Assembly: GCF_013031405.1 (NCBI RefSeq)
Contig: NZ_WPZY01000004.1
Coordinates: 310,001 to 374,000 of the forward strand
Direction of reading: 5' to 3'
DNA from: Ruegeria sp. HKCCD8929
GTDB lineage: Bacteria; Pseudomonadota; Alphaproteobacteria; Rhodobacterales; Rhodobacteraceae
Length of the DNA stretch: 64,000 bases
Below, in pieces: positions 52,733 to 62,463 of this stretch; position 1 is the stretch's first letter; each line of letters opens with the position of its first letter. The position numbers were made by a program, and so were the translations under genes. The notes below the pieces were generated by a model, which saw only the letters and a program-made list of their open reading frames with translations, was not told the origin of the DNA and ran no database searches.

Positions 52733-53796
52733 GACAGCACTCCTTTCAGCACGTCGCGGGCCCGGGCCATGATATCAGGCGCGCAGATGGTGGCGCGTAG
52801 GCAATCGGGCAGGCCATATCCACCCATTCCGCGCATCAGCAGACCCGCCGCGCGCAGGGACGCGTCGGCCAGTTGTGCCTGTTCAGTGGAGGCGAAGCGG
52901 AGCAGGACGAAATTGGTGTGGGATTGCGGTGCCGTCAGGCCCAGTGCGCGGCACCCCTCGGCGAACCGGTCGCGGAGTTCGGCGGTTTTGGCGACCACGT
53001 CGTGCATATAGGCCTGGTCCCGCATCGCTGCCGTTGCTGCCGCCTGAGACGGGATCGAGATGTTGTTTGGGTTCAGCAGCTTGCGCAGTTGGGTGGTGAT
53101 CTCAAGAGGGAAGTACCCCCAACCGACACGCGCTCCGGCCAGCCCATAAGCCTTGGACAGGGTGCGCAGGACTACGGTGTCTCTGCGATCCGTAAGCGCG
53201 AAGATTTCGGCGGGATCGTGGAGCGCATCAGAAAACTCGGCATAGGCTTGGTCCACCACCAGCATCACGTCCGTGGGCAGGGCGTGGCGCAGCCGGATGA
53301 TCTCGGCATTCGAGACCAGAGTGCCGGTCGGGTTGCCGGGGTTGCAGACAAAGACGATCCGGGTTTCAGGCGTCACGGTGGTGAGGATGTTATCAACCGA
53401 GATGGTCAGGCCCACCTCGTGCGCCTTCACGTAATCCGCTTGCACCTGGGCTGAGGCCGTCGCCACGAAGGCATAGCCGTATTCCGTGCCCAACACCCGG
53501 TCGCCCGGCCCGGCATAGGCGCGGATCAGGCAGCCGATCAGTTCCATCGACCCCGCTCCGCAAAGGATACGCGCAGGATCGAGCCCATGCACCTCGGCAA
53601 TTGCCGCGCGCAGATCGGTCCAGCCCGGGTCGGGATAGAGCGGTAATCCGGCCATCGCCTGCTGCCCCGCCGCGATGGCGGCAGGGCTGGCGGGAAAGGC
53701 GCTTTCGTGCTGGGCCATTGAGACCGTGCCGGGCCCGCCCAGATCGGCCAGCGCATACGGCGCCATGGCCGCGACGTGGGGAACGGGCCGGATCAT
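52729..53796 (-). CDS. PLP-dependent aminotransferase, class I/II (HisC-like)
   Basis: The 355-residue enzyme has the fold-type I pattern FVCNPGNPTGTLV, VVDQAYAEF and a PLP lysine, Lys215, in RTLSKAYGLAGARVGWGYF. It resembles histidinol-phosphate aminotransferases, but there are no his genes nearby, and the operon partners are hydantoinase-type genes, so it is probably a different aminotransferase. It overlaps both neighbours by 4 bp. Confidence 0.88.
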   Translation of the reverse strand: MIRPVPHVAAMAPYALADLGGPGTVSMAQHESAFPASPAAIAAGQQAMAGLPLYPDPGWTDLRAAIAEVHGLDPARILCGAGSMELIGCLIRAYAGPGDRVLGTEYGYAFVATASAQVQADYVKAHEVGLTISVDNILTTVTPETRIVFVCNPGNPTGTLVSNAEIIRLRHALPTDVMLVVDQAYAEFSDALHDPAEIFALTDRRDTVVLRTLSKAYGLAGARVGWGYFPLEITTQLRKLLNPNNISIPSQAAATAAMRDQAYMHDVVAKTAELRDRFAEGCRALGLTAPQSHTNFVLLRFASTEQAQLADASLRAAGLLMRGMGGYGLPDCLRATICAPDIMARARDVLKGVLS

Positions 53797-55442
53797 GATG
53801 TGCCCCCGTAGGATTTGGCGCCCGCTGGAGTGACCAACCCGCGTTTGAGATCCAGCGCCAGTGCTTCCGGGTCACGATCCGCCGGGTCGCCGAAGCCGCC
53901 GCCTCCCGGCGTTTCAAAGATCAAATAGTCATCGCCTTGGACCCGTAGTTCTCCTTTGCCGGGGATATCGGTATCCGCGCCTCGGAACCGGATGCGGCCC
54001 GGCACGCCAGGCTGACCGCCCATGCGGCCCAGCGCCGGGAATTTCAACCGCTCGACCGACAGGAACACGATGAAGGGCGCGCTATTGGCCGAGGTCATCT
54101 CGATCCGCTGCCCCAGCCCGCCGCGATACTGGCCCGCGCCGCCGGAATCGGGGCGCAGCTCGCGCTTCCAGATGGTGACCGGGGCGACGCTTTCGGTGAT
54201 CTCGACCTGGCTGCCATAGACACCCGAAGGGTAGGCGGTGGCCGACAACCCGTCGGAATGCGGCCGCGCACCGGTGCCGCCGTTATGCACCGGCTCGATG
54301 GCAAATTCGCGCCCGCCATTTGCCGCCACCTCCGGCGCGTGGCGCATGGGCAGGTCGAACATACAGGACGCACCCTCGGCCGGGACCTTGTCGGGCAGGG
54401 CCTGATGCAGGCAACCCAGCGCCAGATCCGGCGTCACCTGCCCCAGCGTATGGCGCATGGCCACCGGCACCGGACGCTGCGCGTTCAGGATGCAGCCGGG
54501 CGGGCCGTCGACGGTGAAGGGCTCCAGAGAACCCGCATTGTTCGGAATATCTGGCCCGACGATGCAGCGCAGGGCAAAGACCGTATAGGCGGTGGCGTAG
54601 TTCAGCGGCACGTTGATGCCCTTTTTCGAACAGCCCGAAGTGCCGGTGAAATCCACATGCATGCCGGTTTCGGTCACGGTCAGCGTGGCGTGCAACTCCA
54701 GTTCTTCCTCATGGCCATCCACCCGCAGCACATTCCTGTAGACACCCGGCGGCACCTCTGCAATGGCCTCGAGCGTGCCGCGGCGCGAGGTGTCGATTAT
54801 GTAGCTGCCGAGCGCCTCCAGATCGTCCAGTCCGAACTCGTCCATCATGTCGGTCAGGCGCGTCCCCCCGGCCTCGCAGCAGGCGATCAGGGCGTAGATG
54901 TCGCCCTCGTTCGCAATGGGTTCGCGCGAGTTGGCGCGGACGATGTCCATCAGCAGGGCGTTCAGCTCTCCCTGATCGACCAGCTTGCAGGGCGGGATCA
55001 GCAACCCCTCGTCATAGATGTCCGAGCCCTCGGGGCCCATGCCCAGACCGCCCAGATCGACCAGATGCGAGGTGCATGAGGTGAAGCCCACCACCTTGCC
55101 ATTCCGGAAGGTGGGCATCATTAGCAGAAAATCGTTCAGATGCCCCGAGGCCAGCCATGGGTCGTTGGTCATGTAGATATCGCCCGGTTTCATGGTCTGT
55201 ACCGGAAAGCGCTCGCGCAGATGCATGACGGCCTCGGCCATCGTGTTGATGTGACCCGGCGTGCCGGTCACCGCCTGGGCCAGCATCCGGCCCTGCGCAT
55301 CGAATATGCCGGCAGAGATGTCGCCGCATTCCCGTACGATGGGCGAAAAAGCAGCGCGGATCAGGGTCCGGCCCTGCTCCTCGACCACCGCCAACAGGCG
55401 GTTCCACATTACTTGCAGGCGGGCGGGGGAAAGGTGGGTCAT
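53793..55442 (-). CDS. hyuB: Hydantoinase/oxoprolinase B-family subunit
   Basis: The 549-residue product has the HyuB-family markers RVQGDDYLIFETPGGGGFGDP at the end, GDIYMTNDPWLASGHLNDFLL, and GTSGCSKKGINVPLNYATAYTVFALRC. The family forms a complex with HyuA and hydrolyses 5-oxoproline, N-methylhydantoin or acetone-type carboxylase substrates in an ATP-dependent way. It overlaps hyuA by 4 bp and the aminotransferase by 4 bp. The exact substrate is not determined by sequence. Confidence 0.9.
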   Translation of the reverse strand: MTHLSPARLQVMWNRLLAVVEEQGRTLIRAAFSPIVRECGDISAGIFDAQGRMLAQAVTGTPGHINTMAEAVMHLRERFPVQTMKPGDIYMTNDPWLASGHLNDFLLMMPTFRNGKVVGFTSCTSHLVDLGGLGMGPEGSDIYDEGLLIPPCKLVDQGELNALLMDIVRANSREPIANEGDIYALIACCEAGGTRLTDMMDEFGLDDLEALGSYIIDTSRRGTLEAIAEVPPGVYRNVLRVDGHEEELELHATLTVTETGMHVDFTGTSGCSKKGINVPLNYATAYTVFALRCIVGPDIPNNAGSLEPFTVDGPPGCILNAQRPVPVAMRHTLGQVTPDLALGCLHQALPDKVPAEGASCMFDLPMRHAPEVAANGGREFAIEPVHNGGTGARPHSDGLSATAYPSGVYGSQVEITESVAPVTIWKRELRPDSGGAGQYRGGLGQRIEMTSANSAPFIVFLSVERLKFPALGRMGGQPGVPGRIRFRGADTDIPGKGELRVQGDDYLIFETPGGGGFGDPADRDPEALALDLKRGLVTPAGAKSYGGTS

Positions 55443-57541
55443 TGGGCAACTCCTTTCGCGTTTCGGGTCAGCACCAGATTGCCAATGGCATCCACCTGCG
55501 CGGTGAAATCGGCAGAGACCAGCGTGGTGGTCTGCGGCTCGGTGATCAGCGCCGGGCCCTGCACCAGATCGCCCGGGGTCAAGTGGTCACGCGGGAACAG
55601 GCCTGCCTGCCGGGTTTGCCCATCCAGATCGCAGTTGATCGGACGTCGTTCCACCGGGTCGACCCGCTTGGACGGAGGAGCCTCCGGGATCGGTGGCGCG
55701 GGCAGGTCGGCGGTGGCCACGCGCACCGCCCAGTTCAGGATCTCGATCTCCATTCCCGGCACCGGGCGCGAGAACTGGGTGCGGTATTCCGCCTCGAACG
55801 CGGTTCTCAGTGGTTCGATATCGCCCTTGGTCAGCGGTCTGTCCCGCAACGGGATTTCGATCTCATGCCCCTGACCGTGATAGCGCATGAACGCGCTACG
55901 CCGGGTTTCGGTGTCGGCACCCGCCGCGCCCTGCGCCACCACCGATTGCGCCTCGGTGATCATCTGGTCGAACACCGCGTTCACTCCGTCCAGATCAAGC
56001 TGGTCCAACAGCGAATAGCGGCTGCGGATCACCTCGAAACTCACCGGAGCGAACAGGAACCCGACCGCCGAGCCGACCCCGGGGTTGGGCGGCACGACGA
56101 TGCGCGACACGCCCGCCGACCGGGCCACCCGGGTCGCGTGCAGCGGGCCATTGCCGCCAAAGGCGATCATCGTCCGCACGCCCAGATCCTTGCCGGATTC
56201 CACTGCGTGCATGCGCCCAGCACTGGCCATGTTCTCATCCACAATGCGACTGACCCCGTCTGCGGCCTCGGTTTCGCCAACTTTAAGCCGGGCTCCGATT
56301 TCCCTTTTTAGAGCCTGTTGCGCGGCCTCCCGGTCGATACGCAGGTGCCCTTCGGCAAAGCTGTCGGGCTGGATATAGCCCAGCGCGATGTCGCTGTCGG
56401 TCACCGTGGGTTCGATCCCACCCCGGCCAAACGCGGCCGGGCCGGGTTCCGAGCCCGCGCTTTTGGGGCCGATGGTCAGGCGGCCTAACCGGTCCACGCT
56501 CGCGATTGAGCCACCGCCGGCGCCGATCTCGATCATCTCGATCACCGGAATCCGCACCGGCATTCCGGACCCCTTGATGAACCGCGCGGCGCGCGCGATT
56601 TCGAACTGGCGTGCGGTCTGCGGGCGGACATCATCGATCAGGCACAGCTTGGCCGTGGTGCCGCCCATGTCGAAGGAGACCACCTGATCCAGCCCCGTCT
56701 GCGCCGCGATCCGGGCCGCCAGAATGGCGCCGCCCGCTGGTCCTGATTCGACCAGTCGGATCGGAAACCGCATGGCGCTGCGCAGCGAACACATGCCGCC
56801 CCCCGCCGTCATCATCAGGATCGGGCAGGCCACCCCCTCGGCCTCAAAGGTCTGGGAGAACCGAGTCAGATACCCTTCCATCAGCGGCTGGATGTAGGCA
56901 TTGGCGACGGTAGTGCAGAGCCGGTCGAACTCCCGCGCCTCGGGGCTAACCTCGCTGGAAATCGAGACGGTCAGGTCCGGGCGGCGTTCTGCCAGAACAT
57001 CCCGCAGCCGCTGCTCGTGTGCAGGATTCGCGTAGGCGTGCATCAGGCAGATGGCGACTGCATCGGCGCCGCTTGAATCGATCTCGGTGATCAGCGCGTC
57101 GATCGCTGTCTGGTCGAGAGAGATCAGGACTTCGCCCTCGACCGACATCCTTTCGCGCACTGTCAGCGCCCGCTCACGCGGCACCAGAAGGTCAGGCTTT
57201 TCCAGATTGATGTCGTACTGCGCATAGCGCCGCTCGTAGGCGATTTCGAGGATATCGCGGAACCCCTCGGTGGTCACTGTCGCGACGCGAGCGCCACGAC
57301 GCTCGATCAGCGCGTTGGTTGCCAGGGTCGTTCCATGGATGAAGCCGGTCACATCTTGGGGCCGGTGACCGGATTGGCTCAAAACCCGCTGAACCCCCTC
57401 AAGCGCGCCGTCTGCCGGACTACCATGAGTAGTCAGAGTTTTTGTCGAAGCAAGGATCCGATCCAAGCCCTCAACCAGAACGGTGTCCGTGAAAGTACCG
57501 CCAATATCGACGGCAAGTCTCAGCTTGCGGGATGCAGTCAT
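55439..57541 (-). CDS. hyuA: Hydantoinase/oxoprolinase A-family subunit (ATP-dependent)
   Basis: The 700-residue protein starts with the actin-like ATPase signature VDIGGTFTDTVLV and contains GTTLATNALIERRGARVATVTT, RLVESGPAGGAI, VVSFDMGGTTAKLCLID and IAFGGNGPLHATRVA, all HyuA-family hallmarks. It partners with HyuB. No strong ribosome site is seen before the ATG at 57541; 265 bp of upstream sequence before the next gene shows no promoter I can call with confidence. It heads a five-gene minus-strand operon through thpR. Confidence 0.92.
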   Translation of the reverse strand: MTASRKLRLAVDIGGTFTDTVLVEGLDRILASTKTLTTHGSPADGALEGVQRVLSQSGHRPQDVTGFIHGTTLATNALIERRGARVATVTTEGFRDILEIAYERRYAQYDINLEKPDLLVPRERALTVRERMSVEGEVLISLDQTAIDALITEIDSSGADAVAICLMHAYANPAHEQRLRDVLAERRPDLTVSISSEVSPEAREFDRLCTTVANAYIQPLMEGYLTRFSQTFEAEGVACPILMMTAGGGMCSLRSAMRFPIRLVESGPAGGAILAARIAAQTGLDQVVSFDMGGTTAKLCLIDDVRPQTARQFEIARAARFIKGSGMPVRIPVIEMIEIGAGGGSIASVDRLGRLTIGPKSAGSEPGPAAFGRGGIEPTVTDSDIALGYIQPDSFAEGHLRIDREAAQQALKREIGARLKVGETEAADGVSRIVDENMASAGRMHAVESGKDLGVRTMIAFGGNGPLHATRVARSAGVSRIVVPPNPGVGSAVGFLFAPVSFEVIRSRYSLLDQLDLDGVNAVFDQMITEAQSVVAQGAAGADTETRRSAFMRYHGQGHEIEIPLRDRPLTKGDIEPLRTAFEAEYRTQFSRPVPGMEIEILNWAVRVATADLPAPPIPEAPPSKRVDPVERRPINCDLDGQTRQAGLFPRDHLTPGDLVQGPALITEPQTTTLVSADFTAQVDAIGNLVLTRNAKGVAQ

Positions 57542-57806
57542 GTGGTCGTCCGAAGATCATTGCATTGCTGGAAGGAAGGCGCGGCTGGTCGTTCATGACG
57601 TAACCAGATCCGCCCCTGTGGCGCGGCGATGCAGTTGTTTCGGAGTAACGGCAGTCATGTAGGAACGATTACTTCGGTGTCCCGTCGCGTCTGTTCCAAA
57701 GGCGACATGACCGCTCGATTACGACGACACCACCCGGTTTTCCAAGCCCGCAACAACCCTCGGAATTCCAGACAGGCATCTTGGGCAACAGTAATTTAGC
57801 TACCGG

Positions 57807-59984
57807 CTAGTCAAACTGTCTCATCAGTTCGCCGACCATTTCTCTTGTTTGGGTACTCTTTTCCAGCAGGCGTTTTGACTTGGCCAGAGGCGGAAGCGTA
57901 TCATGCGCTGCTTGCGCGCTCAAATTGCGGCTCAACCCCACAATCAGCGGGTACTTCGTGTCTGCTTCACCTGAAACACGGTCCCAGGCGTCCGCCAGCC
58001 AAAGATACCGGGTGGCGGTTTCGTTGTCCCCCATTTGTGAGGCATGTTCAGCTGCCGCCGCATAATTTCCGCTGGCGTACATCGCGTCTGCCCGCACAAG
58101 CGATGCGGCTGGCGTCGTATACCCCTCAATTTCCAGCACTGCACGATGGGGACGCCCCGTTTCGAGAGCGGCGCGGGCCAGGATCATAGCCCTCGCTTCG
58201 CGTTTAACGCCTTGGTCACCAGCCAAGCTCAGTGCGGTTTCATGAAACCCGAGTGACACCAACCGGCCAGCGATCATGTCTATAGTGTCGTCGGGCATCA
58301 CGGAGATCAGATCAGAATTTAAACCGAGCGTGTGGCGTAAAAAGGTGATGTCGTCGGCTCGTTCGGTCATCGCCAACGCCACACGTTCGAGCGTCTGTCC
58401 CCACATCTTGCGCGGCCGGTTGTCACTCACGCGAAACAATGTACCCATCGCCTCATCGAATTGCTGGTTGAGGGCCATCGCCAGCACATGCGCCATTTTC
58501 AGGCGGTCCCCGAGCTCCGATCGCCTGTATTCCAATGCAAACGCGGCCGCCAACTCCACCTCTTTGCCCGAGACAACACCCTGTTCCTCCCAGCGTTTTC
58601 CGATCAACCTGATCAGCGCAAGGGGAGCCTCAGCCGTGGCCTGTTCCGCTTCAACCGCATCTTTGAGCTTGTTTTCTTCCGTATCCGGGTTTTCTTCCGC
58701 ACTGGCCAATTCGGCCTCGACCAAAGCCATTGCGGCCTCGGAATTCACGCCGGCGCGTTCCACAGCCCGTAGAACCCGCCGGGCCGCTTCCAACTGACCG
58801 GCTTTTGTCAGCAAGCGAGCCAACTCCGGGCCCAGATGCGTCGCGAGGTGATCCGGTAGCCGTAGGAATGCGAGTTCGATTGCCCTCGTATCCGCGTCTT
58901 CGGCCACATGGCCTTCGGTCAATGTCGCCCACAGGGCTGCGTCTCCGCCACATCTCTGCTGTCCGGCAAAAGGGTTCTCCGCAAGCGCTGTCGGTTTTTC
59001 CACGGCGGCGGCAACCGCCCTGATCATCGAGCTTTCGTCAGATGAGTGGTCAGCAAGCTCAAGGATCTGTTCCGCCTCGGCGCCAAACCCGAAATAGGCG
59101 AAGAGTTTTGCCAGCCTTAGAGCCTGACCGCGATCCAGCCGGTCAAACTCACCGAATAAGTTGGATCGCGCATCGGCAATTTGCGCAGAAAAGCTCGTTC
59201 CATCGGACCACGAAGCGAAATCAAGGACATTGTCTGATATACAAGCGGTCTCAGATTCCAACAGCGATACGCCAGTCGGATCACCGGTCAGGTCGCGATC
59301 GACGACGGTCCCCACGGCAATATTGTGGAGGTTCAGCGTTCGCTCAAGTGCCGTTTGCAGGCTGGCGCCCGATTGCCGGGGCCCGACTGCTGCCAGATCA
59401 AGATCGAGAACCTCTTGATCGGTTCCCTTGAGGATTTGCGTCAACAACTGGGTTTCGATTTCTTGGCCTGTTTGAGCTGTCTTTAACGAGGGTGCCGGGT
59501 TAGGAAGGGCGCGACTACCGGTTTTCGGAGCTTGTTCTGGGATTGGAAGCGAGTTCCCATGCGCGGCGTGCAACGTCTTCTGCGGTTTTGGGCGTGCCAA
59601 GGGTAGAACCGGCGGTGCGGACGGTTTGTCTTTTGACTTTCGTATGTCGATGACGATCATCGCGCCTGCATGAAGAAACCCATTTGCCACGCAATTGCAG
59701 GCGAAGCCTATATCCAGGCCATCTCCCGGTTTTTCCTGTTCCAGAAAGAGCAGTCTGTTTTGTGACAACCGCCCAAACACAGAGTCTATGTCGTAAGTTA
59801 CATCCGGGAGTTCGACATTCAGACGGGCACCGTTATCACTCGGGTCAAGGGTCCAGCTTGTTCCCTCAGGCACCTTGATCACAAGTCGGGTAAAGTCCTT
59901 GTGCTCACCCGAGCGCACGGACAGTTCCTCGGCGATGGTCGAGGTCGCCATCAAGATCAGACCAAGCGCGAGGCGGAATATCAT
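57807..59984 (-). CDS. Exported helical-repeat protein coupled to motA
   Basis: The 725-residue product has a signal peptide (residues about 1-18), an AMIN-like beta region (about 20-115; HKDFTRLVIKVPEG), a low-complexity Pro-rich linker (about 118-170), and a long TPR-like alpha-solenoid from about 280 to the end. It starts in an ATGA overlap with motA, so it belongs to the flagellar stator operon and is probably periplasmic. It appears less GC-rich than its neighbours by eye. Rhizobial MotC is periplasmic and similarly placed, but homology is not asserted. A motor-assembly role is inferred. Confidence 0.75.
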   Translation of the reverse strand: MIFRLALGLILMATSTIAEELSVRSGEHKDFTRLVIKVPEGTSWTLDPSDNGARLNVELPDVTYDIDSVFGRLSQNRLLFLEQEKPGDGLDIGFACNCVANGFLHAGAMIVIDIRKSKDKPSAPPVLPLARPKPQKTLHAAHGNSLPIPEQAPKTGSRALPNPAPSLKTAQTGQEIETQLLTQILKGTDQEVLDLDLAAVGPRQSGASLQTALERTLNLHNIAVGTVVDRDLTGDPTGVSLLESETACISDNVLDFASWSDGTSFSAQIADARSNLFGEFDRLDRGQALRLAKLFAYFGFGAEAEQILELADHSSDESSMIRAVAAAVEKPTALAENPFAGQQRCGGDAALWATLTEGHVAEDADTRAIELAFLRLPDHLATHLGPELARLLTKAGQLEAARRVLRAVERAGVNSEAAMALVEAELASAEENPDTEENKLKDAVEAEQATAEAPLALIRLIGKRWEEQGVVSGKEVELAAAFALEYRRSELGDRLKMAHVLAMALNQQFDEAMGTLFRVSDNRPRKMWGQTLERVALAMTERADDITFLRHTLGLNSDLISVMPDDTIDMIAGRLVSLGFHETALSLAGDQGVKREARAMILARAALETGRPHRAVLEIEGYTTPAASLVRADAMYASGNYAAAAEHASQMGDNETATRYLWLADAWDRVSGEADTKYPLIVGLSRNLSAQAAHDTLPPLAKSKRLLEKSTQTREMVGELMRQFD

Positions 59985-60850
59985 GCGGCGTCCTGCTTAA
60001 GCTCCTTGAGGGCATCCTCAAGCTCAGCAAACGCAGGCCGGTTGTGCGTCGGCGTGTTCTGGCGACCGACCTCGATGCACATGGCCGGGTTATGATTGTG
60101 CAGATTGGCAACCAGCACCTCTTTGATGAGCTGGTAGAAATGGTTGTCCTCTTCGACCACAGCTTTCAGTTTGCCGGCAAACGGACCCACCAGACCGTAT
60201 GCCAGGAACACGCCGAGAAACGTCCCGACCAACGCGCCGCCGATCAGCTTGCCGAGAATTTCGGGTGGCTGATCAATGGAACCCATGGTCTTAATCACGC
60301 CCAGAACTGCGGCAACGATCCCCAGAGCGGGCAGACCGTCTGCGACGGTTTGTAACGCGTGGCTGGAATGCATGGCGTGATGGAAGTTTGCCTCCATCCG
60401 CTTTTCAAGAACTTCTTCCACTTGATGCGGGTCGTCATAGTTCATCGAAGCCGAGCGCATGGTGTCGCAGATCAGGTCCACCGCCTCACGATCAGACTGA
60501 ATCTTTGGATATTTCGAGAACAGGGCAGAGTTCGCAGGATCCTCGATATGCTGTTCAACCTCGACCGGATTCGCCCGCGCGATTCGGATCAGTGAGAACA
60601 GCAGGCAGAGCAGATCGCGATAGTCCTCGGGCTTCCATTTCGCCCCCTTGAAGACCTTTGCGATATCCTTGGCCGTATGCTTGATGCCGCCCATGTCGTT
60701 GCTGATGAGAAAGGCGCCGATCGCCGCCCCTCCGATCATCATCATTTCGAACGGCAGCGATTTGACAATGATCGTCATCTTGCCGCCTGCGGCCAGATAG
60801 CCGCCGAACACCATGGCGAAGATGACGACGATCCCGACGATCCCGATCAT
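59981..60850 (-). CDS. motA: Flagellar motor stator protein MotA
   Basis: The 289-residue membrane protein has four helices and conserved MotA regions: GGYLAAGGKMTIIVKSLPFE, LRARNPVEVEQHIED-type cytoplasmic loop (RANPVEVEQHIED), and the torque-region helices GIVAAVLGVIKTMGSIDQPPE and GGALVGTFLGVFLAYGLVGP. It couples proton flow with MotB to drive flagellar rotation. GGAG precedes the ATG at 60850. A motB gene is not within this window; the motE-like gene is 42 bp upstream. Confidence 0.95.
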   Translation of the reverse strand: MIGIVGIVVIFAMVFGGYLAAGGKMTIIVKSLPFEMMMIGGAAIGAFLISNDMGGIKHTAKDIAKVFKGAKWKPEDYRDLLCLLFSLIRIARANPVEVEQHIEDPANSALFSKYPKIQSDREAVDLICDTMRSASMNYDDPHQVEEVLEKRMEANFHHAMHSSHALQTVADGLPALGIVAAVLGVIKTMGSIDQPPEILGKLIGGALVGTFLGVFLAYGLVGPFAGKLKAVVEEDNHFYQLIKEVLVANLHNHNPAMCIEVGRQNTPTHNRPAFAELEDALKELKQDAA

Positions 60851-60892
60851 GCTGAAACTCCACTCAAAACGATTTCGGACATGGCTGCTGCT

Positions 60893-61486
60893 CTATTCCT
60901 TGGGCACCGAGGCATTGCGCCCGGCCAACACCACACTGATCGTGTAAGCGGCCTGCGGGCTGAGCCCGGCCATCACGCCCGCCGCCGCCTCGGGCTGCAT
61001 CCTTGCGAGGAAACCTGCCGCGAAGGTGGGATCCATTTCTTCGAACAGAGCGGCCGCCTCTTTTGGCTTCATGTTCTGGTAGACATCCGTCAGGCGGGTG
61101 AGGTCGTTCTCTGCCGCCACATCGGCCAGCGCCAACGTGGCCTTGAGTGACTCCTCAGCCTGCTGAAGTTCGGACAGCCGGTTTTCCAGCGCCTTGTTGG
61201 CGATCTCAAGCGCCTTCATCCGGTCTGTATAGTCTGCCTCACGCTGTTTCAGGTCGCTTTCACGCTGACGCAGCATCTGCAAAAGCCGGTGCAGATCCTC
61301 CGCACCGGGCGCTTGTTCGTGGTTTTTCGCCATCTTGCTTTTTGGCGGGTCCTCAACCAATTCCCGAGCCAGGGCCGGTCCAGCCTCCAGACCCAAACGG
61401 ATCAGGGCCGAGCCGATCAACAGGAGCGAGATCATCAACAGCGCACCGCCGCGAGTCGAACGCGATTTGCCCGACGACCCTTTCAC
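60893..61486 (-). CDS. MotE-like (MgtE-N-domain) flagellar protein
   Basis: The 197-residue product (GTG start, GTGA overlap with the upstream gene) has an N-terminal helix (about 15-33), a coiled coil (about 60-120) and a C-terminal region (about 125-190; MKPKEAAALFEEMDP and AAGVMAGLSPQAA) like the MgtE_N-type repeats of rhizobial MotE, a chaperone of the periplasmic MotC. Its position between fliL and motA supports that role. Signal/anchor nature of the first helix is inferred. Confidence 0.8.
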   Translation of the reverse strand: MKGSSGKSRSTRGGALLMISLLLIGSALIRLGLEAGPALARELVEDPPKSKMAKNHEQAPGAEDLHRLLQMLRQRESDLKQREADYTDRMKALEIANKALENRLSELQQAEESLKATLALADVAAENDLTRLTDVYQNMKPKEAAALFEEMDPTFAAGFLARMQPEAAAGVMAGLSPQAAYTISVVLAGRNASVPKE

Positions 61487-61920
61487 GACGCGAGCCCGTC
61501 CGCTTTGCGGTCATGGCGAAAGAACATGAGCCCTGCGGGCGCGGAAGTTTCTTTGTCCGGCTGTGCGGGCTGTTCGGGTGAAGCGGCGGCCTCGGCCTCT
61601 GGCGCATCGTCCGGTTCATTATCGGTGGGTTTCTCTGGTACCACGTCGTGCATGGAGGCCATCATCAACTCCAACCGCTGGGCCACCGCTTCGGCACGGC
61701 CTGTAAGGTCGCCCAAGGCGGTACTGGACTGATCCGATGCCGACCGTGCGGCGGCAAGCGATTTGTTGAGCTCGTCCACCTGCGAGGACAGCACGGCCAC
61801 AGCCCCGCCCACACCCTTTTCAAGATCATTGAACCGCTTCAGGCGCCGCGCCAGGACAAAACAGTAGAGCCCTGCGCCCAGAGCACCCGCAACCAGAAGA
61901 ATATCCGCGACAAGTTCCAA
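61483..61920 (-). CDS. Small membrane-anchored coiled-coil protein in flagellar cluster
   Basis: The 145-residue product starts at TTG (61920) with AGGAG six bases upstream. It has an N-terminal helix (about 4-24), a coiled-coil-like region (about 35-85), then an acidic, Pro/Ala-rich low-complexity C-terminus. It overlaps the motE-like gene by 4 bp and follows the fliL stop by 9 bp, with its ribosome site lying over the fliL end. No family was recognised; flagellar context only. Confidence 0.7.
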   Translation of the reverse strand: MELVADILLVAGALGAGLYCFVLARRLKRFNDLEKGVGGAVAVLSSQVDELNKSLAAARSASDQSSTALGDLTGRAEAVAQRLELMMASMHDVVPEKPTDNEPDDAPEAEAAASPEQPAQPDKETSAPAGLMFFRHDRKADGLAS

Positions 61921-61929
61921 TTCTCTCTC

Positions 61930-62418
61930 CTAGTTCAGCACGAATTCCATCACCAGAACGTCACGCACCCGCCCCTCGCCCGCGACAATGTTGATGCGGC
62001 GCAGCATGTGCCCGCGCAGGCGGGTCAGGGCGAGCGGATCGCGCAGGTCCGAGACCTCGATCGCCCGCAGATAACCGTTCAGAACATCGATGATTCGGGG
62101 GCGCAGCAACTCGACATCCGCGGCGTATTTCTTCGGCACCTCTAGCTGAGCGTGAAACCGCAGGTGTTGCAGCTCTCCACCCATATCCAGGGCGACGATG
62201 ATCGGCGCGAGATCAACAAAACTCACTTCCGGCAGCACCTCCGGAACTGTCTCTGCCTGCTTTTCCATCTTCGCTTCGGCCTTGTCGGCACCACCCAGCA
62301 AGCCAGAGGTTGTCAGGACATATCCCCCCGCCGCTCCGGCCAACGCAAGCACGCCAGCCAGGATCAATCCCGCCTTTCCGGATTTCTGTTCGGCCTCGTC
62401 CGCCGTCGCATCGGTCAT
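61930..62418 (-). CDS. fliL: Flagellar basal body-associated protein FliL
   Basis: The 162-residue protein has a cytoplasmic N-terminus (DATADEAEQKSGKAG), one helix (about 15-40) and a periplasmic domain ending in the FliL-type GRVRDVLVMEFVLN. FVDLAPIIVALDMGGELQHLRFHAQLEV is also family-typical. FliL surrounds the stator and supports torque. GAGGG precedes the ATG. It is divergent from fliF, sharing a 118-bp region with a CtrA-like site. Confidence 0.92.
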   Translation of the reverse strand: MTDATADEAEQKSGKAGLILAGVLALAGAAGGYVLTTSGLLGGADKAEAKMEKQAETVPEVLPEVSFVDLAPIIVALDMGGELQHLRFHAQLEVPKKYAADVELLRPRIIDVLNGYLRAIEVSDLRDPLALTRLRGHMLRRINIVAGEGRVRDVLVMEFVLN

Positions 62419-62463
62419 GACGTCCCTCTCGTTCTGTCTGGCCGAGTCATAACCCCTCAGGAA

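Noticed and set aside
57542..57806. Possible promoter or small gene in the 265-bp region upstream of hyuA
   Set aside because: No convincing -35/-10 pair, palindrome or open frame with a ribosome site was found; nothing can be supported.
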